Assembly: GCF_009193255.1 (NCBI RefSeq)
Contig: NZ_WACG01000002.1
Coordinates: 558,001-622,000, forward strand
Direction of reading: 5' to 3'
Origin: Arthrobacter koreensis
GTDB lineage: Bacteria > Actinomycetota > Actinomycetes > Actinomycetales > Micrococcaceae
Length of the DNA: 64,000 bases
Shown: piece after piece, positions 10,176 through 19,266 of the stretch
Layout of the letters: every line of letters begins with the position of its first letter
Position numbering within the stretch: position 1 is the stretch's first letter
The notes under the pieces: generated by a model
Told to the model about the DNA's origin: nothing
Seen by the model: only the letters and a program-made list of their open reading frames with translations
Database searches by the model: none
Program-made: the position numbers and the translations under genes

Positions 10176-11480
10176 TTGTCCGGCAATGCCGCCACTGCAC
10201 GCCCGCTGGGCGGGTTCGACGCGACCACGGCAGGCATCGGTTCGATCATCGGCGCGGGCGTGTTCATTGTTTTCCCGGCCGCGGTGAGCGCGGACGGCGG
10301 GTCGCTCGCCCTGCCCCTGGTGATTGCCGCCGTCGTCGCCTATGCCTGCGGGGTGGCGATTTACCAGATCAGTTCCGCGCTGAATGAGGGACAGGCTAAT
10401 TACGACGACGGCGGCACCCGGGCTGCGCGGGTGATCCTCGGTCCCACGGCGGCGTTCGTGACCGGCTGGGTGTTCCTGTGTTCTCGGCTGGCGGCGGCAG
10501 CGGTGGCGGCGCTGATGCTGGGAACCTATCTGGCACCTGGTCACGCCGTGGCGGTAGCCGTTGCCGCCGTCGTCCTGACTGCGGTCCTCAACCTGCTTGG
10601 CGCATCGCGCAGCGACTGGGTGTCCCGCTTCGTCGTGGCCTTCGTCGTTGCGGTGCTGGCCTTTGTGGCCGTGGTGGCGTTCAACTCGGATCTTCCCGGC
10701 GGCACCCCGAAGCTGGCGACCCTGCCGGAGCCGGGGTTTGCCGGACTCCTTGAGTCCTCCGCGCTGCTCTACTTCGCCTTCATCGGTTACGGGTATCTGG
10801 CTTCGCTGGGACCGCATGTCCGCTCGCCCGCGCGGAACATTCCGCTCGCACTGCCGGCCGCTATCGCCGTCGTCCTGGGTCTCTACCTGGTGCTGGGCCA
10901 GTCGCTGCTGGATTTCTTCGGGCCCGCGTCGCTCGCGGCGGAGCCTGCTCCGATCCTGGTTCCGGCGGCGGAGCTCAGCGGCGGCGTGGGCACCGGGGCA
11001 GTGCTGATCGCTGCGGCTGCCGCCGGGCTGGGCGCGCTGTCTGCCCTGAACGCCGGCTGCGCACGGATCGGCGCGGCCATGGCGGCGGAGGGCGAGCTGG
11101 CCCCGGTCTTCGGCCGCCGGCGGGCGCTGCTGCGCGGCCGCCCCGCAGTGCCGTGGGTCGGCATAACCGCAGGTGCCGCCGTCGTTGTTGCCCTGGTCCT
11201 GGCGTTCCCGCTGACCACGCTGCTGGGAGTCGCCGCGTTCACCGGCCTGCTGTACGCCGGCGGCACGGCGGTCATCGCGTTTACGCTGCGGAAGCGGCAC
11301 TGGTACACGCCGCGGGTGCTCAACGTGCTCGGCATCGCCGGAGCCCTGCTGCTGGCGCTTTCGCTTCCGCTGCTGGATATTTCGCTGGGCCTGATGGCGA
11401 TTGCTGCCGGTGCCATAGTGCGGCTGACCTTCCGCCGCGGCCGGGGCGATGCCGGCGGGAGGGGCCGGCCGGCCCCCTAG
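10176..11480 (+). CDS. APC family amino-acid/polyamine permease
   Basis: 434-residue integral membrane protein with about 12 hydrophobic segments. The opening GGFDATTAGIGSIIGAGVF is the APC-superfamily TM1 signature (GSIIGAG). The start is TTG 10176, because GGAGG lies at 10166-10170 with 5-nt spacing; the in-frame TTG at 10164 precedes that ribosome site. The substrate cannot be read from sequence. The stop overlaps by 4 bp the stop of the convergent adenine deaminase, so a purine or amine substrate is possible but unproven. Confidence 0.85.
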   Translation: MSGNAATARPLGGFDATTAGIGSIIGAGVFIVFPAAVSADGGSLALPLVIAAVVAYACGVAIYQISSALNEGQANYDDGGTRAARVILGPTAAFVTGWVFLCSRLAAAAVAALMLGTYLAPGHAVAVAVAAVVLTAVLNLLGASRSDWVSRFVVAFVVAVLAFVAVVAFNSDLPGGTPKLATLPEPGFAGLLESSALLYFAFIGYGYLASLGPHVRSPARNIPLALPAAIAVVLGLYLVLGQSLLDFFGPASLAAEPAPILVPAAELSGGVGTGAVLIAAAAAGLGALSALNAGCARIGAAMAAEGELAPVFGRRRALLRGRPAVPWVGITAGAAVVVALVLAFPLTTLLGVAAFTGLLYAGGTAVIAFTLRKRHWYTPRVLNVLGIAGALLLALSLPLLDISLGLMAIAAGAIVRLTFRRGRGDAGGRGRPAP

Positions 11481-12478
11481 GCGATACCTTCTGCCAGAAG
11501 CCAGGCCTCGATTTCCGCGAAGAGCTCGGCCTTGCGCTGCGCAGAAGCGAACGACGCCGTGACGGAGTTCTCGGCGAGCCTGGCCAACTGTGCCGGGTTG
11601 AGATCGAAGGTCCTGCGGAGCACGGCGAAGTTGTCATCGACGTAGCCGCCGAAGTACGCCGGGTCATCGGAGTTCACCGACACGTTCAGGCCCTGTTCAA
11701 GCAGCAGCGGCAGCGGGTGGCTCTCCAGCGAATCAACTGCCTGCAGCCGCACGTTGGACAGCGGGCAGATGGTCAGCGGAACCTGCTCGCGCTCCAGCCG
11801 TGCCACCAGTTCCGGGTCCTCCATGCAGCGGATTCCGTGGTCGATCCGGTCTACCAGCAGCAGGTCCAGGGCCTGCTCGATGTAGTGGGAAGGGCCCTCC
11901 TCCCCCGCGTGCGCCACGAGCTTGAGGCCGGCGGCACGCGCCTGCTCATAGAGCGGCACGAAGTTCTCCGGCGGGTTGCCGAGCTCCGCAGAGTCCAGGC
12001 CGATGCCGATGATAGGCGCGTTCATGGCCAGCAGGTCTGCAAGGACCCTGGAGGCTTCTTCCTGCGGGCGGTCGCGCAGGAATGCTGCGATCAGCGCCGT
12101 GGACATCCCGAATTCCGCCTCGGAGGTCTCCAGCACGGCGGCCACGCCCTGGATGCAGGTTTCAAGTGCGACGCCGCGGGCCAGGTGCGCCTGCGGGTCC
12201 ACCATCATTTCAACGTGCCTCACTCCGGCCGCTGCAGCGCGGGCCAGGTAGGCACGGGTCATGTCCGCGAAGTCCGCTTCGGTGCGGAGGACGTTCATGT
12301 TGGCGTAGTAGAGGTGAAGGAAGGACTGCAGGTCGGTGAACTCGTAGCGGGCACGGAGCTCGTCCAGGTCCGCGTAGGGCAGCTCGATGCCGTTGCGGGC
12401 GGCCAGGTCAAAGATCAGCTCCGGTTCCAGGGTTCCCTCAATGTGCAGGTGGAGTTCGGCGCAGGGCAGCTTGCTCAA
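11477..12478 (-). CDS. Adenine deaminase (adenosine deaminase superfamily)
   Basis: 333-residue zinc amidohydrolase. Metal and catalytic motifs are ELHLHIEGT at residues 8-16, HAGEEGP near 195, the VDRIDHGIRCMEDP segment, and NSDDPAYFGGY near 270. The combination HAGEEGP plus SDDPAYFGGY is the adenine-deaminase-like branch rather than classical adenosine deaminase, so adenine to hypoxanthine with release of ammonia is the likely reaction in purine salvage. The start is ATG 12478. The assignment to adenine over adenosine rests on these motifs only. Confidence 0.85.
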   Translation of the reverse strand: MSKLPCAELHLHIEGTLEPELIFDLAARNGIELPYADLDELRARYEFTDLQSFLHLYYANMNVLRTEADFADMTRAYLARAAAAGVRHVEMMVDPQAHLARGVALETCIQGVAAVLETSEAEFGMSTALIAAFLRDRPQEEASRVLADLLAMNAPIIGIGLDSAELGNPPENFVPLYEQARAAGLKLVAHAGEEGPSHYIEQALDLLLVDRIDHGIRCMEDPELVARLEREQVPLTICPLSNVRLQAVDSLESHPLPLLLEQGLNVSVNSDDPAYFGGYVDDNFAVLRRTFDLNPAQLARLAENSVTASFASAQRKAELFAEIEAWLLAEGIA

Positions 12479-12530
12479 GACGGTCCTCTCAGAAGTTCAA
12501 CGGGCAGGCGCGGCGGGCCGCATCCTTCTT

Positions 12531-13616
12531 TCAGCCTAGGGTGCCAGGGCGGTCCGGACTATTCCGGCTCTCCTCCGCCGGCGCGTGAGTTTGGCTACCG
12601 TGTTCCATGAGCCAGGCGATGACCTGCCCTGCGGGAAGCTGCGGCGCGTTCCGCCAGCCGGTTCCGGCCCACAGGTGCAGGGTGTCGGCGTCGCCCGCTT
12701 TGCCGGCCGCCTGGCGCAGTTCCCGCGTGAGGTGGTGTACGGCTGGATAGGCAGTCGGGGCGGAACCGCCGTGACGTTCGGCGAATCCGTTGCGCAGCGC
12801 CCGCGCCGGCCTGCCCGTGAATGCGCGGGTAAGCACGGTCTCGGAGAACTCGCTGCCGGCCAGTGCGGAGCGGTGGGTGGGTGAGGTCCCGGCTTCGTCC
12901 GCCAGCAGCAGCAGGGTTCCCACGGCCACAGTGTCCGCACCGGCAGCCAGGAGGGCCTGGACAGCTTGAGGACCGTCGACACCGCCGGCGGCGATGACCG
13001 GCAGGCCGGTTGCTGCCCGCACTTCCCTGACCAGGTCTGCGGTGGATACCTCGTTGATCTGGCGGTCCGCGTCGAAGGTGGCGCTGTGGCCCCCGGCCTG
13101 CGGCCCCTGGACTATCAGCCCGTCCACACCGGCATCCTGTGCCTGGCGTGCCTCCGCGGGGGTGGTCACGGAAGCGAGGACGGTGGTTCCGGCCCCCTGC
13201 AGCGCGGCGATGTCCGCCGCTGCCGGCAGTCCAAAGGTCAGCGAGACGACGTCGACTGGATCCTGGATCAGCAGCTCAAGCTTTTCCTCCCAGAAGTCGT
13301 CATCGGCCACCGGCTGCTCGCCAAGAGTCAGCCCGTAGCGGTCCGCTTCGGGCTGCAGCCGCCGGGCATAAGCGCGAAAGGCAGCTTCATCTACGGGGTC
13401 CGGCGACGGAACGAAGAGGTTCACGCCGAATGGGTATCCACCGGCCCGGAGTTCGCTGATTTCCGCTGCGAGGGCAGCGGGCGTCTTGTAGCCGCCGGCC
13501 AGGAACGCAAACCCGCCGGCGTCAGCAACGGCTGAGGCCAGCGCCGTCGTTGTTGGTCCGCCGGCCATGGGTGCTGCGGCGATCGGCAGGCGGGAGGGAA
13601 GGATTGGGTCAGGCAT
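12531..13616 (-). CDS. Nitronate monooxygenase (NMO/2-nitropropane dioxygenase family)
   Basis: 361-residue FMN-dependent TIM-barrel protein. Conserved blocks are PIAAAPMAGGPTTTALASAV at the N-terminus, GGFAFLAGGYKTP, GVNLFVPSP, QGPQAGGH (substrate and FMN-proximal His), and the phosphate-binding stretch VIAAGGVDGPQAVQALLAAGAD. These enzymes oxidise alkyl nitronates, but many genomic members are of unknown substrate. The start is ATG 13616 with AAAGG upstream. It is transcribed towards the deaminase gene. Confidence 0.88.
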   Translation of the reverse strand: MPDPILPSRLPIAAAPMAGGPTTTALASAVADAGGFAFLAGGYKTPAALAAEISELRAGGYPFGVNLFVPSPDPVDEAAFRAYARRLQPEADRYGLTLGEQPVADDDFWEEKLELLIQDPVDVVSLTFGLPAAADIAALQGAGTTVLASVTTPAEARQAQDAGVDGLIVQGPQAGGHSATFDADRQINEVSTADLVREVRAATGLPVIAAGGVDGPQAVQALLAAGADTVAVGTLLLLADEAGTSPTHRSALAGSEFSETVLTRAFTGRPARALRNGFAERHGGSAPTAYPAVHHLTRELRQAAGKAGDADTLHLWAGTGWRNAPQLPAGQVIAWLMEHGSQTHAPAEESRNSPDRPGTLG

Positions 13617-13680
13617 CGATGGGCCTTTCGGGACGTCGGGAGTCTTTCGGCCATTGGGGCCTTGCGGGAGCTGCGCGGGC

Positions 13681-13887
13681 TCAGCCGGAGTAAACCTGCT
13701 CGGGGGTGAACAGGTCCTCGATCCGGCAGTCGAAGACGGCGGCGAGCCTGAAGGCAAGCGGCAGCGAGGGGTCGTAACGGCCCTTCTCGATGGAGATGAT
13801 GGTCTGCCGCGAGACGCCAAGTTCGTCGGCGAGGTGCTGCTGTGACCAGCCACGCTCCGATCGGCGGAGGGTCAGTGAGTTCTCCAT
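13681..13887 (-). CDS. Small XRE-family HTH regulator
   Basis: 68-residue protein that is essentially one Cro/CI-type helix-turn-helix: LRRSERGWSQQHLADELGVS, then RQTIISIEKGRYDPSLPLAF and the family ending DLFTPE. The start is ATG 13887, which overlaps the stop of the membrane-protein gene upstream (TGATG), so the two are translationally coupled. Such pairs of a small HTH protein and a membrane protein are common in actinobacteria, and the regulator probably controls its own operon. Confidence 0.88.
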   Translation of the reverse strand: MENSLTLRRSERGWSQQHLADELGVSRQTIISIEKGRYDPSLPLAFRLAAVFDCRIEDLFTPEQVYSG

Positions 13888-14348
13888 CAGGCCGCGGTTT
13901 TCTTCTGCCAAAGGTAGCGCACGCCGAAGTCCAGCATGGCGAAGGCAACCACACCGCCCAGAACCAGGCCTGCCGTACCTTCGGTGCCAAGGAACGTGAG
14001 TGCTGCGCATCCCAGTCCGCCCACCAGGAGGATGTCGGTGAACGCGCCGCTGGCGGCTTTGTCATACCACACGGACTCGACGGAGTCTTCGGGTTTCTTG
14101 AGTGCACCGGGGATGGTCGAGCGGTCCACGAGCACTACCCACGCCAGCACCGCCGCGATGGGCAGGGTAAAGACTGCCATGATGCCGAACGCCAGCAGCG
14201 GCCGGTCTCCGTTCCGCAGCACCATGAACAGCCAGCCCAGCGCGGCGGACACGAGGACGGCAATGGCCAGCGAAGCGGCCATCAAATGGGAAGTCCTGCC
14301 GCCGAACCGCGCACGGCCCCATTTGCTCCGGGTGTCTTCAACGCTCAT
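13887..14348 (-). CDS. Four-TM membrane protein paired with HTH regulator
   Basis: 153-residue predicted membrane protein with four hydrophobic segments (LMAASLAIAVLVSAALGWLF, LLAFGIMAVFTLPIAAVLAW, ILLVGGLGCAALTFL, GLVLGGVVAFAMLDFGV). It resembles the membrane partner of YozG/XRE-type regulator pairs, and I do not know its function. Upstream of its start the minus strand carries GAGGAAAGG as ribosome site, and TTGACAG occurs twice, 18 nt apart (about 14370-14395), which could be a -35 element plus operator. Confidence 0.75.
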   Translation of the reverse strand: MSVEDTRSKWGRARFGGRTSHLMAASLAIAVLVSAALGWLFMVLRNGDRPLLAFGIMAVFTLPIAAVLAWVVLVDRSTIPGALKKPEDSVESVWYDKAASGAFTDILLVGGLGCAALTFLGTEGTAGLVLGGVVAFAMLDFGVRYLWQKKTAA

Positions 14349-14458
14349 CTGTTCGCCTTTCCTCGGTCCAACCAGCTGTCAAGGACACTGTACTGTCAAG
14401 CGACCTGTACGTAAAGTGTGTTTGACCATCAGTGTGTCGGCTACCGCATCCCAGACGC

Positions 14459-15043
14459 TCAGGACGGGGTTCCGGGACCGGATGCCAGGAGCTCGACGAG
14501 ACTGTCCAGAGTTTCCGGACTCGCGGCGACCTGCACCCTCCCCTTGTCAGTGAGCAGGGTTACCACTTCATACCCGACGTCCCAGAGATACTTCCGTTCA
14601 TTGCGCCGGACCTTCCGGCGTTCGGGAAGTACTTCCTGGACCACAAAGTCGGTTGCGCGCCCGGATGGCTCCAAATTGTCATAAACGGCGGGCTGGAAGC
14701 GCAGGGACCCCTCAGCGGGAGTCGCAATTCCCTGGTTCCATGTTCCGCTGAGCGATCCCGGCCGCGCATCCGGGTAGCGAAGATACGCTTTTGACTGTCC
14801 GTGTGCATCGAGCCGCTCCTTGGTCCTGCGAACGGTCCGCGATTGGAAGAATGCGGGGAGCCAGTAGACCAGGGAATACATAAGCGCCTGGAACAGTATT
14901 TCGGCAACGTCCAGGGATCCATTAGTAAGGCTCACTACGGTTGTGACCACCATGAGAAAGATCGCGTAACCCAGCACCACGGCCAGGTATGGATGCTGCC
15001 GTATCCAGGTCTTCGTTGCGCTGTTCCTCCGGGGCCCGTTCAT
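14459..15043 (-). CDS. Uncharacterised membrane protein (two TM, C-terminal cytosolic domain)
   Basis: 194 residues with two hydrophobic segments (about residues 18-40 and 46-66), then a ~125-residue soluble domain. The domain contains GSLRFQPAV, ATDFVVQEVLPERRKV and VVTLLTDKGRVQVAASPETL. It is recognisably the same architecture and C-terminal domain as the gene at 27758-28333 (VIVLSTNKGSIELAASASSL), so the two are distant paralogues. A PH-like fold is possible. Function unknown. Confidence 0.7.
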   Translation of the reverse strand: MNGPRRNSATKTWIRQHPYLAVVLGYAIFLMVVTTVVSLTNGSLDVAEILFQALMYSLVYWLPAFFQSRTVRRTKERLDAHGQSKAYLRYPDARPGSLSGTWNQGIATPAEGSLRFQPAVYDNLEPSGRATDFVVQEVLPERRKVRRNERKYLWDVGYEVVTLLTDKGRVQVAASPETLDSLVELLASGPGTPS

Positions 15044-15146
15044 CCGCGAAGTCTTACACAGCCGTCCCGCCGGTCAATACGTAGGAAGTGAGGGATCGGA
15101 GACGAGATATATCGGGGGGCTTCCTGCACAGATCCGGAATTGTGGA

Positions 15147-15572
15147 TCAGCGGGACTCCACGGCGGCCGGGGTCTCCTGGGCGCCGCGGCACAGCTGTTC
15201 GTCGCGCTGGTCTGGGCTGAGCTCTTCCCACGCCCGGGCCTGCAGCCCGACGTCGGCTGCAGGGATACCCATGGCTATCAGCTGTTCGGGGGAAACCATC
15301 GCACTGTTCTCCGGGCCGATCAAGTTGCTCCGGTCCAGGTCAGCACCCGGACCATCAACGTAATCGGCGGAGCATGCGACAAACGGTTCGTACACCGCCG
15401 TCGCGGGATCGTCCGCCACCGCTGAAGGCGCCGACGCCGGCACGGCAGCAGTTGCCTGCCGGACTGAGTGGACCACGGATTGATCGGATGCGGGCATGGT
15501 GCCGATCCCGAGAACAAAGCCACCCACGAGCGAGGCTCCCACAATCATGCCTATTGACGGTATTCTTCTCAC
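15147..15572 (-). CDS. Small membrane-anchored extracytoplasmic protein (paralogue 1)
   Basis: 141 residues starting at GTG 15572, with a GGGGGA ribosome site. One N-terminal membrane anchor (SIGMIVGASLVGGFVLGIGT) is followed by an Ala/Pro-rich linker. The outer domain contains DDPATAVYEPFVACSADYVD, IGPENSAMVSPEQLIAMG and LSPDQRDEQLCRGAQ. The two Cys may form a disulfide. It is a close paralogue of the gene at 29737-30195, which lies inside the accessory array. Function unknown. Confidence 0.75.
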   Translation of the reverse strand: MRRIPSIGMIVGASLVGGFVLGIGTMPASDQSVVHSVRQATAAVPASAPSAVADDPATAVYEPFVACSADYVDGPGADLDRSNLIGPENSAMVSPEQLIAMGIPAADVGLQARAWEELSPDQRDEQLCRGAQETPAAVESR

Positions 15573-15736
15573 GGCGGTCCCCCATGGCCTCCCGCACCCC
15601 AGCGGTGCGACGGCCCCAGCCTAGCCCAGGACGGCTCGCTGTTGGTTCTGGCGCCGGCGGATCCCCGGCTGACAAAACGTAAAACCGGAAAAACAAGGGA
15701 CATTTACAGGCTCACCGTGTTAATCCATAGTGGGGC

Positions 15737-16417
15737 ATGGAATGGATGGGGATACTTCCCGAAGACGCACCGGACCCCCGGGTCGAAGAGGCCAAAAGCC
15801 TGACATTGATGCCTATCCCCGTGGTCGGTCTCGCATCCCAACCGACACTGGAGGACACGGATTCCGTCAGTGTGAACTCCATTCTGGATGAGACTGGGTA
15901 CAGCGAACTGACAGCGAGCATCACCTATACCCTCTGGCGCAATCCGGACGACAGGTCGGACCCGGTGAACCGCGCGGATCTCGACGCCGAGACGCTGCAA
16001 GCGATCGAGGAAGTTCCGCCGTGGTCCCGGCCCGCCTGGCTGATTCAACAGGTGGAGCGAATGCGCTATCCCCAGCTGTGGGAGGCCGTGCGAACCACGT
16101 GGCAGCGCGAGCCAAGCGCTTCGCTCCAGGACCTCCTGGCAGACCACGTCAACCACATTCTGTCCAACCAGTACCGGGAGGAGCTATGGCCCGGCGGTGA
16201 ACCCTGGGATCAGCGCGCACCCGTTGTCACGGCACGGATGGTCAACGGCCAGGCCCGAACCATTCTCGACGGCGCGGACGTCCCCGGTGCGGAAGTTGAT
16301 ACCGACCCGTTCGTTTACGGCATCGGTGCGCGCCTCCCAGGCGGCGTCGTCACCGCTGTTTTGCCGCGCGCTGAACTGAAGTGGATCCAGGTACGGTTTG
16401 AGACACGCAGCGAGTAA
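15737..16417 (+). CDS. Hypothetical protein
   Basis: 226-residue, soluble, acidic protein with no signal peptide or membrane segment and no motif I recognise. It has Trp/Pro-rich segments in the middle (VPPWSRPAWLIQQVERMRYP) and a C-terminal beta-rich part ending VLPRAELKWIQVRFETRSE. The start is ATG 15737; a second ATG follows three codons later. It is 35 nt upstream of the mycothiol-type enzyme gene and may be cotranscribed with it. Confidence 0.6.
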   Translation: MEWMGILPEDAPDPRVEEAKSLTLMPIPVVGLASQPTLEDTDSVSVNSILDETGYSELTASITYTLWRNPDDRSDPVNRADLDAETLQAIEEVPPWSRPAWLIQQVERMRYPQLWEAVRTTWQREPSASLQDLLADHVNHILSNQYREELWPGGEPWDQRAPVVTARMVNGQARTILDGADVPGAEVDTDPFVYGIGARLPGGVVTAVLPRAELKWIQVRFETRSE

Positions 16418-16452
16418 CGAATCCCGAAACCGACAAGAAATGGGCGTTTCTT

Positions 16453-17124
16453 ATGCCGCAAAAACAGCATGACCATCTGTGGGCGCTGGCACACGCCGAG
16501 CGAAAGGTTCTGGCAGACGCGCTGGCGAACCTCAGCCCGGTGCAGTGGCAGCACCGCACTCTGTGCGGCCAGTGGAACGTCGAGGAAGTCACAGCCCACC
16601 TCACCGCCGCGGCCAGCCTGAACCAGTGGCGCTGGCTGCGCAGCATGGTTGGCGCGCGGTTCCGGCCCGACGTGCACAACCAGCGCCGAATGGCCGAGCA
16701 TCTGGGCAAGACGCCCGTGGAGACACTCGCCCGTTTCCGCGCCGTCATCACCAGCACCACGGCACCCTCCGGGCATACAGCGGCCTACCTGGGTGAGGTC
16801 GTCGTGCACGCCCAGGACATACGCCAGCCCCTGGGACTTCCCCACACAGCCCCTGTTGAGGCGCTGACGTCCGTGGCCGAATTCTTCGCGTCGCGCAACT
16901 TCACGGTTGAGAGCCGCACCCATACGGCCGGGTTGCGGTTACGCGCACAGGACGGACCGTTCGCGGCGGGCTCGGGTCCTCTCATCACCGGGACGACGCT
17001 CGCCCTCGTGATGGCCATGGCCGGCCGCGACGCCTATCTGGATCAGCTCGACGGCCCCGGAGTGCCGGTTCTCCGCTCCCGGCTTCCGGCCGCCGGTTCC
17101 GAAGCCGGCCAAACCCGCAGCTAA
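16453..17124 (+). CDS. Maleylpyruvate isomerase / mycothiol-dependent enzyme family protein
   Basis: 223-residue DinB-like four-helix protein of the mycothiol-dependent maleylpyruvate isomerase N-terminal family. The opening DHLWALAHAERKVLADALAN, the WNVEEVTAHLTAAASLN segment with the metal-ligand His, and the second His region LGEVVVHAQDIRQPLGL are as expected. These proteins use mycothiol, the thiol of actinobacteria, in isomerisation or detoxification, but the substrate of this one is unknown. The stop overlaps by 4 bp the convergent DMT transporter gene. Confidence 0.8.
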   Translation: MPQKQHDHLWALAHAERKVLADALANLSPVQWQHRTLCGQWNVEEVTAHLTAAASLNQWRWLRSMVGARFRPDVHNQRRMAEHLGKTPVETLARFRAVITSTTAPSGHTAAYLGEVVVHAQDIRQPLGLPHTAPVEALTSVAEFFASRNFTVESRTHTAGLRLRAQDGPFAAGSGPLITGTTLALVMAMAGRDAYLDQLDGPGVPVLRSRLPAAGSEAGQTRS

Positions 17125-18146
17125 CCGGCTCCACCCGGCTCTCCAATCTGGAACCGACCCTGCCGCGGCCGGTTGCGGCGGAGCCGGACTCGGTGGCGTG
17201 TTTCGGCCCGCAGCCCGAGGTACGTTCCGGCAACAATGAGGGCGGCGCCGAGGATGCCCGGGAGGCAGAGGGTGTCCTGACCAATGCTGAGTCCGATGAG
17301 CACGGCCCAGATGGGTTCGGTACCCATGAGGAGGCTTGCACGGGACGCTGAAGTCTGCTGGATGGCCCAGGTCTGCACGAGGAACGCGAAGACGCTGCAG
17401 GCCAGGCCAAGGTAGAGGACACCGAGCCATTGCGCGGAAGTGAACGTTCGGACGGCACTGAGGACACCGGTGGGATCGCCCACGGTGTAGACGAGGGCGC
17501 AGACGGCGCCCTGCACCAGCGTCAGGTTCAACGGACTGTAGGCGCGGCCCCGGGTGAGCCCGGAGACGGCAGTGACATGGATGGCGCGCACCACCGCAGC
17601 GGCGAGCATCAGGATGTCTCCGGGAGCCGGCGTCGCAAAACCGTCCCCGGAAACCAGCAGGCATACCCCGACGACGGCGATCACCGCGGCGCCCAAGACC
17701 ATGCGCGGCAGTTTCGCGCGGAACGCGATGGCCTCGGTTATGGGGGTGAATACAACCACGAGACTGATGATCAGTCCGGCGTTGGTGGCACTGGTACCGG
17801 CAATCCCGTGGGTTTCCAGGATCAGCACGCTTGCCTGGGTGAGTCCGAGGACGACGCCGACGGCTGCTTCGCGGCCCCCGATGGTACGCCGGCTGCGGAT
17901 CACCCAGATCAACCACAGGGCAGAAGCCGTGATGAGGAATCGCAGGGAGAGGATGACGGTGACACCGGCAGTATCGGTGAGCGATTTCGCCGCCAGGTAA
18001 CTGCTGCCCCACACCACGGCGACCAGAAGGAGAAACCCGTCAATGCGCCGGGCAACGAGAAAAGAGCTCACCGGGCCGGAGCACCGCTTCCGCGTCGCGG
18101 GAGCCGGGAGCTTTGAGTACTTGAGAGGGGTTGGATTTGGGGGCAC
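17121..18146 (-). CDS. DMT superfamily (EamA) transporter
   Basis: Membrane protein of up to 341 residues with ten hydrophobic segments and two EamA halves (FLLLVAVVWGSSYLAAKSL at the start; a second repeat with WLGVLYLGLACSVFAFLVQTW). It is likely an exporter of small metabolites or amino acids. The start is uncertain: GTG 18146 gives a ~30-residue basic leader, and an internal GTG near 18070 (VSSFLVARRIDG) would start just before TM1. It is divergent from a LysR regulator, the usual arrangement for a regulated exporter. Confidence 0.85.
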   Translation of the reverse strand: MPPNPTPLKYSKLPAPATRKRCSGPVSSFLVARRIDGFLLLVAVVWGSSYLAAKSLTDTAGVTVILSLRFLITASALWLIWVIRSRRTIGGREAAVGVVLGLTQASVLILETHGIAGTSATNAGLIISLVVVFTPITEAIAFRAKLPRMVLGAAVIAVVGVCLLVSGDGFATPAPGDILMLAAAVVRAIHVTAVSGLTRGRAYSPLNLTLVQGAVCALVYTVGDPTGVLSAVRTFTSAQWLGVLYLGLACSVFAFLVQTWAIQQTSASRASLLMGTEPIWAVLIGLSIGQDTLCLPGILGAALIVAGTYLGLRAETRHRVRLRRNRPRQGRFQIGEPGGAG

Positions 18147-18194
18147 CCACTGAGTCTCACCCGTCCGGTTTGATTAGACGAGAGGGCAGTTTGT

Positions 18195-18207
18195 AAACCA
18201 ATGGTTT
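18195..18207. promoter_or_regulatory. Palindrome in the divergent DMT/LysR promoter region
   Basis: AAACC-AAT-GGTTT lies 11 nt upstream of the LysR start and inside the 72-bp divergent intergenic region. Its position and symmetry fit an operator for the LysR protein acting on both genes. The T-N11-A rule for LysR sites is only loosely met, so this is an inference. Confidence 0.45.
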
Positions 18208-18218
18208 AGTGTTCGCTT

Positions 18219-19136
18219 ATGGATATCCATCAGCTGCGGCTGCTCAGGGAATTGGGCGAACGCGGAAGCCTGGCAGCGGTAGCGCGGGCCCTGCATGTCT
18301 CCCCCTCCGCGGTGTCGCAGCAGCTGACCGCTTTGCAGCGCCGGGTCGAGGTTCCCCTGACGGAACGCCGAGGGAGGAACCTGGTGCTGACCGGTGCCGG
18401 GCGGTCCCTGGCCGAGGCAGCAGCACAGATCAGCGTCGCAATGAGCTCTGCGGAACAGGCCGTGAGCCGTTATGTGCAGGACCCGACGGCGTCCGTGACG
18501 GCCTGTGCCTTCAATAGTGCCGCTTTGGCCTTCTTCGGCCCGCTGCTGGCTGATCTTGCCGGTGCGGATAATCCCCGCCTGCTCTGCCATGACCGGGACG
18601 TGGGACAGGATGAATTTCCCGCCCTGACGGCTGACTTCGACCTCGTCGTCGCACACCGGCTGCAGCACAGCCCGCCCTGGCCGTCCTCCCTGACGGTGAT
18701 CCCCCTGCTGCAGGAACCCCTGGACATCGCCATGTCCGAGCAGCACCGTCTCGCTGGCCAGGCAGCGCTCAGCGTCGCGGAGCTCGCGGAACAGCAGTGG
18801 ATATCGGTGCAGGACGGCTACCCGCTGGTCTCGGCCCTTGACAGCATCGCCGCCCACGCGGGCCGGCCCCTGAACATTTCGCATCGGATCAACGAGTTCT
18901 CCACGGCAGCCTCCATCGTCGCTGCGAGCGACGCAGTAGCACTGATGCCCCGCCACACGGCAGCGCCCCAACCCGGCAGCCGAGTTGTCCTGAAACCCCT
19001 CAGCGGACTTCAGCTCACCAGGCACGTTGATATTCTCTGCCGTCCCGAAGCCCTCCACCGGACCGCGGTCCAGAAGGTCGTTGCCGCGCTCCAGGACCGG
19101 GCAGAGCAGGCCAGCCGAACCGGGGCGCAGGGGTGA
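18219..19136 (+). CDS. LysR-family transcriptional regulator
   Basis: 305-residue LysR protein. The N-terminal winged HTH has MDIHQLRLLRELGERGSLAA, ALHVSPSAVSQQLTALQRRV and LTERRGRNLVLTGAG, followed by a periplasmic-binding-like effector domain. The start is ATG 18219. It is divergent from the DMT exporter, which is probably its target, with a palindrome between them. The effector is not identifiable. Confidence 0.92.
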   Translation: MDIHQLRLLRELGERGSLAAVARALHVSPSAVSQQLTALQRRVEVPLTERRGRNLVLTGAGRSLAEAAAQISVAMSSAEQAVSRYVQDPTASVTACAFNSAALAFFGPLLADLAGADNPRLLCHDRDVGQDEFPALTADFDLVVAHRLQHSPPWPSSLTVIPLLQEPLDIAMSEQHRLAGQAALSVAELAEQQWISVQDGYPLVSALDSIAAHAGRPLNISHRINEFSTAASIVAASDAVALMPRHTAAPQPGSRVVLKPLSGLQLTRHVDILCRPEALHRTAVQKVVAALQDRAEQASRTGAQG

Positions 19137-19266
19137 ACGGGGCCCGGCAGCCGCGCGTCCTGGGCGGCACGGCAGCGGATTTCTCAACCACCGGCACGCA
19201 AAGTGGTCGACGCCGGGACAACCAGCGGCTAGATTGTCACCACCATTTATCACTCGCGGGGGACCC

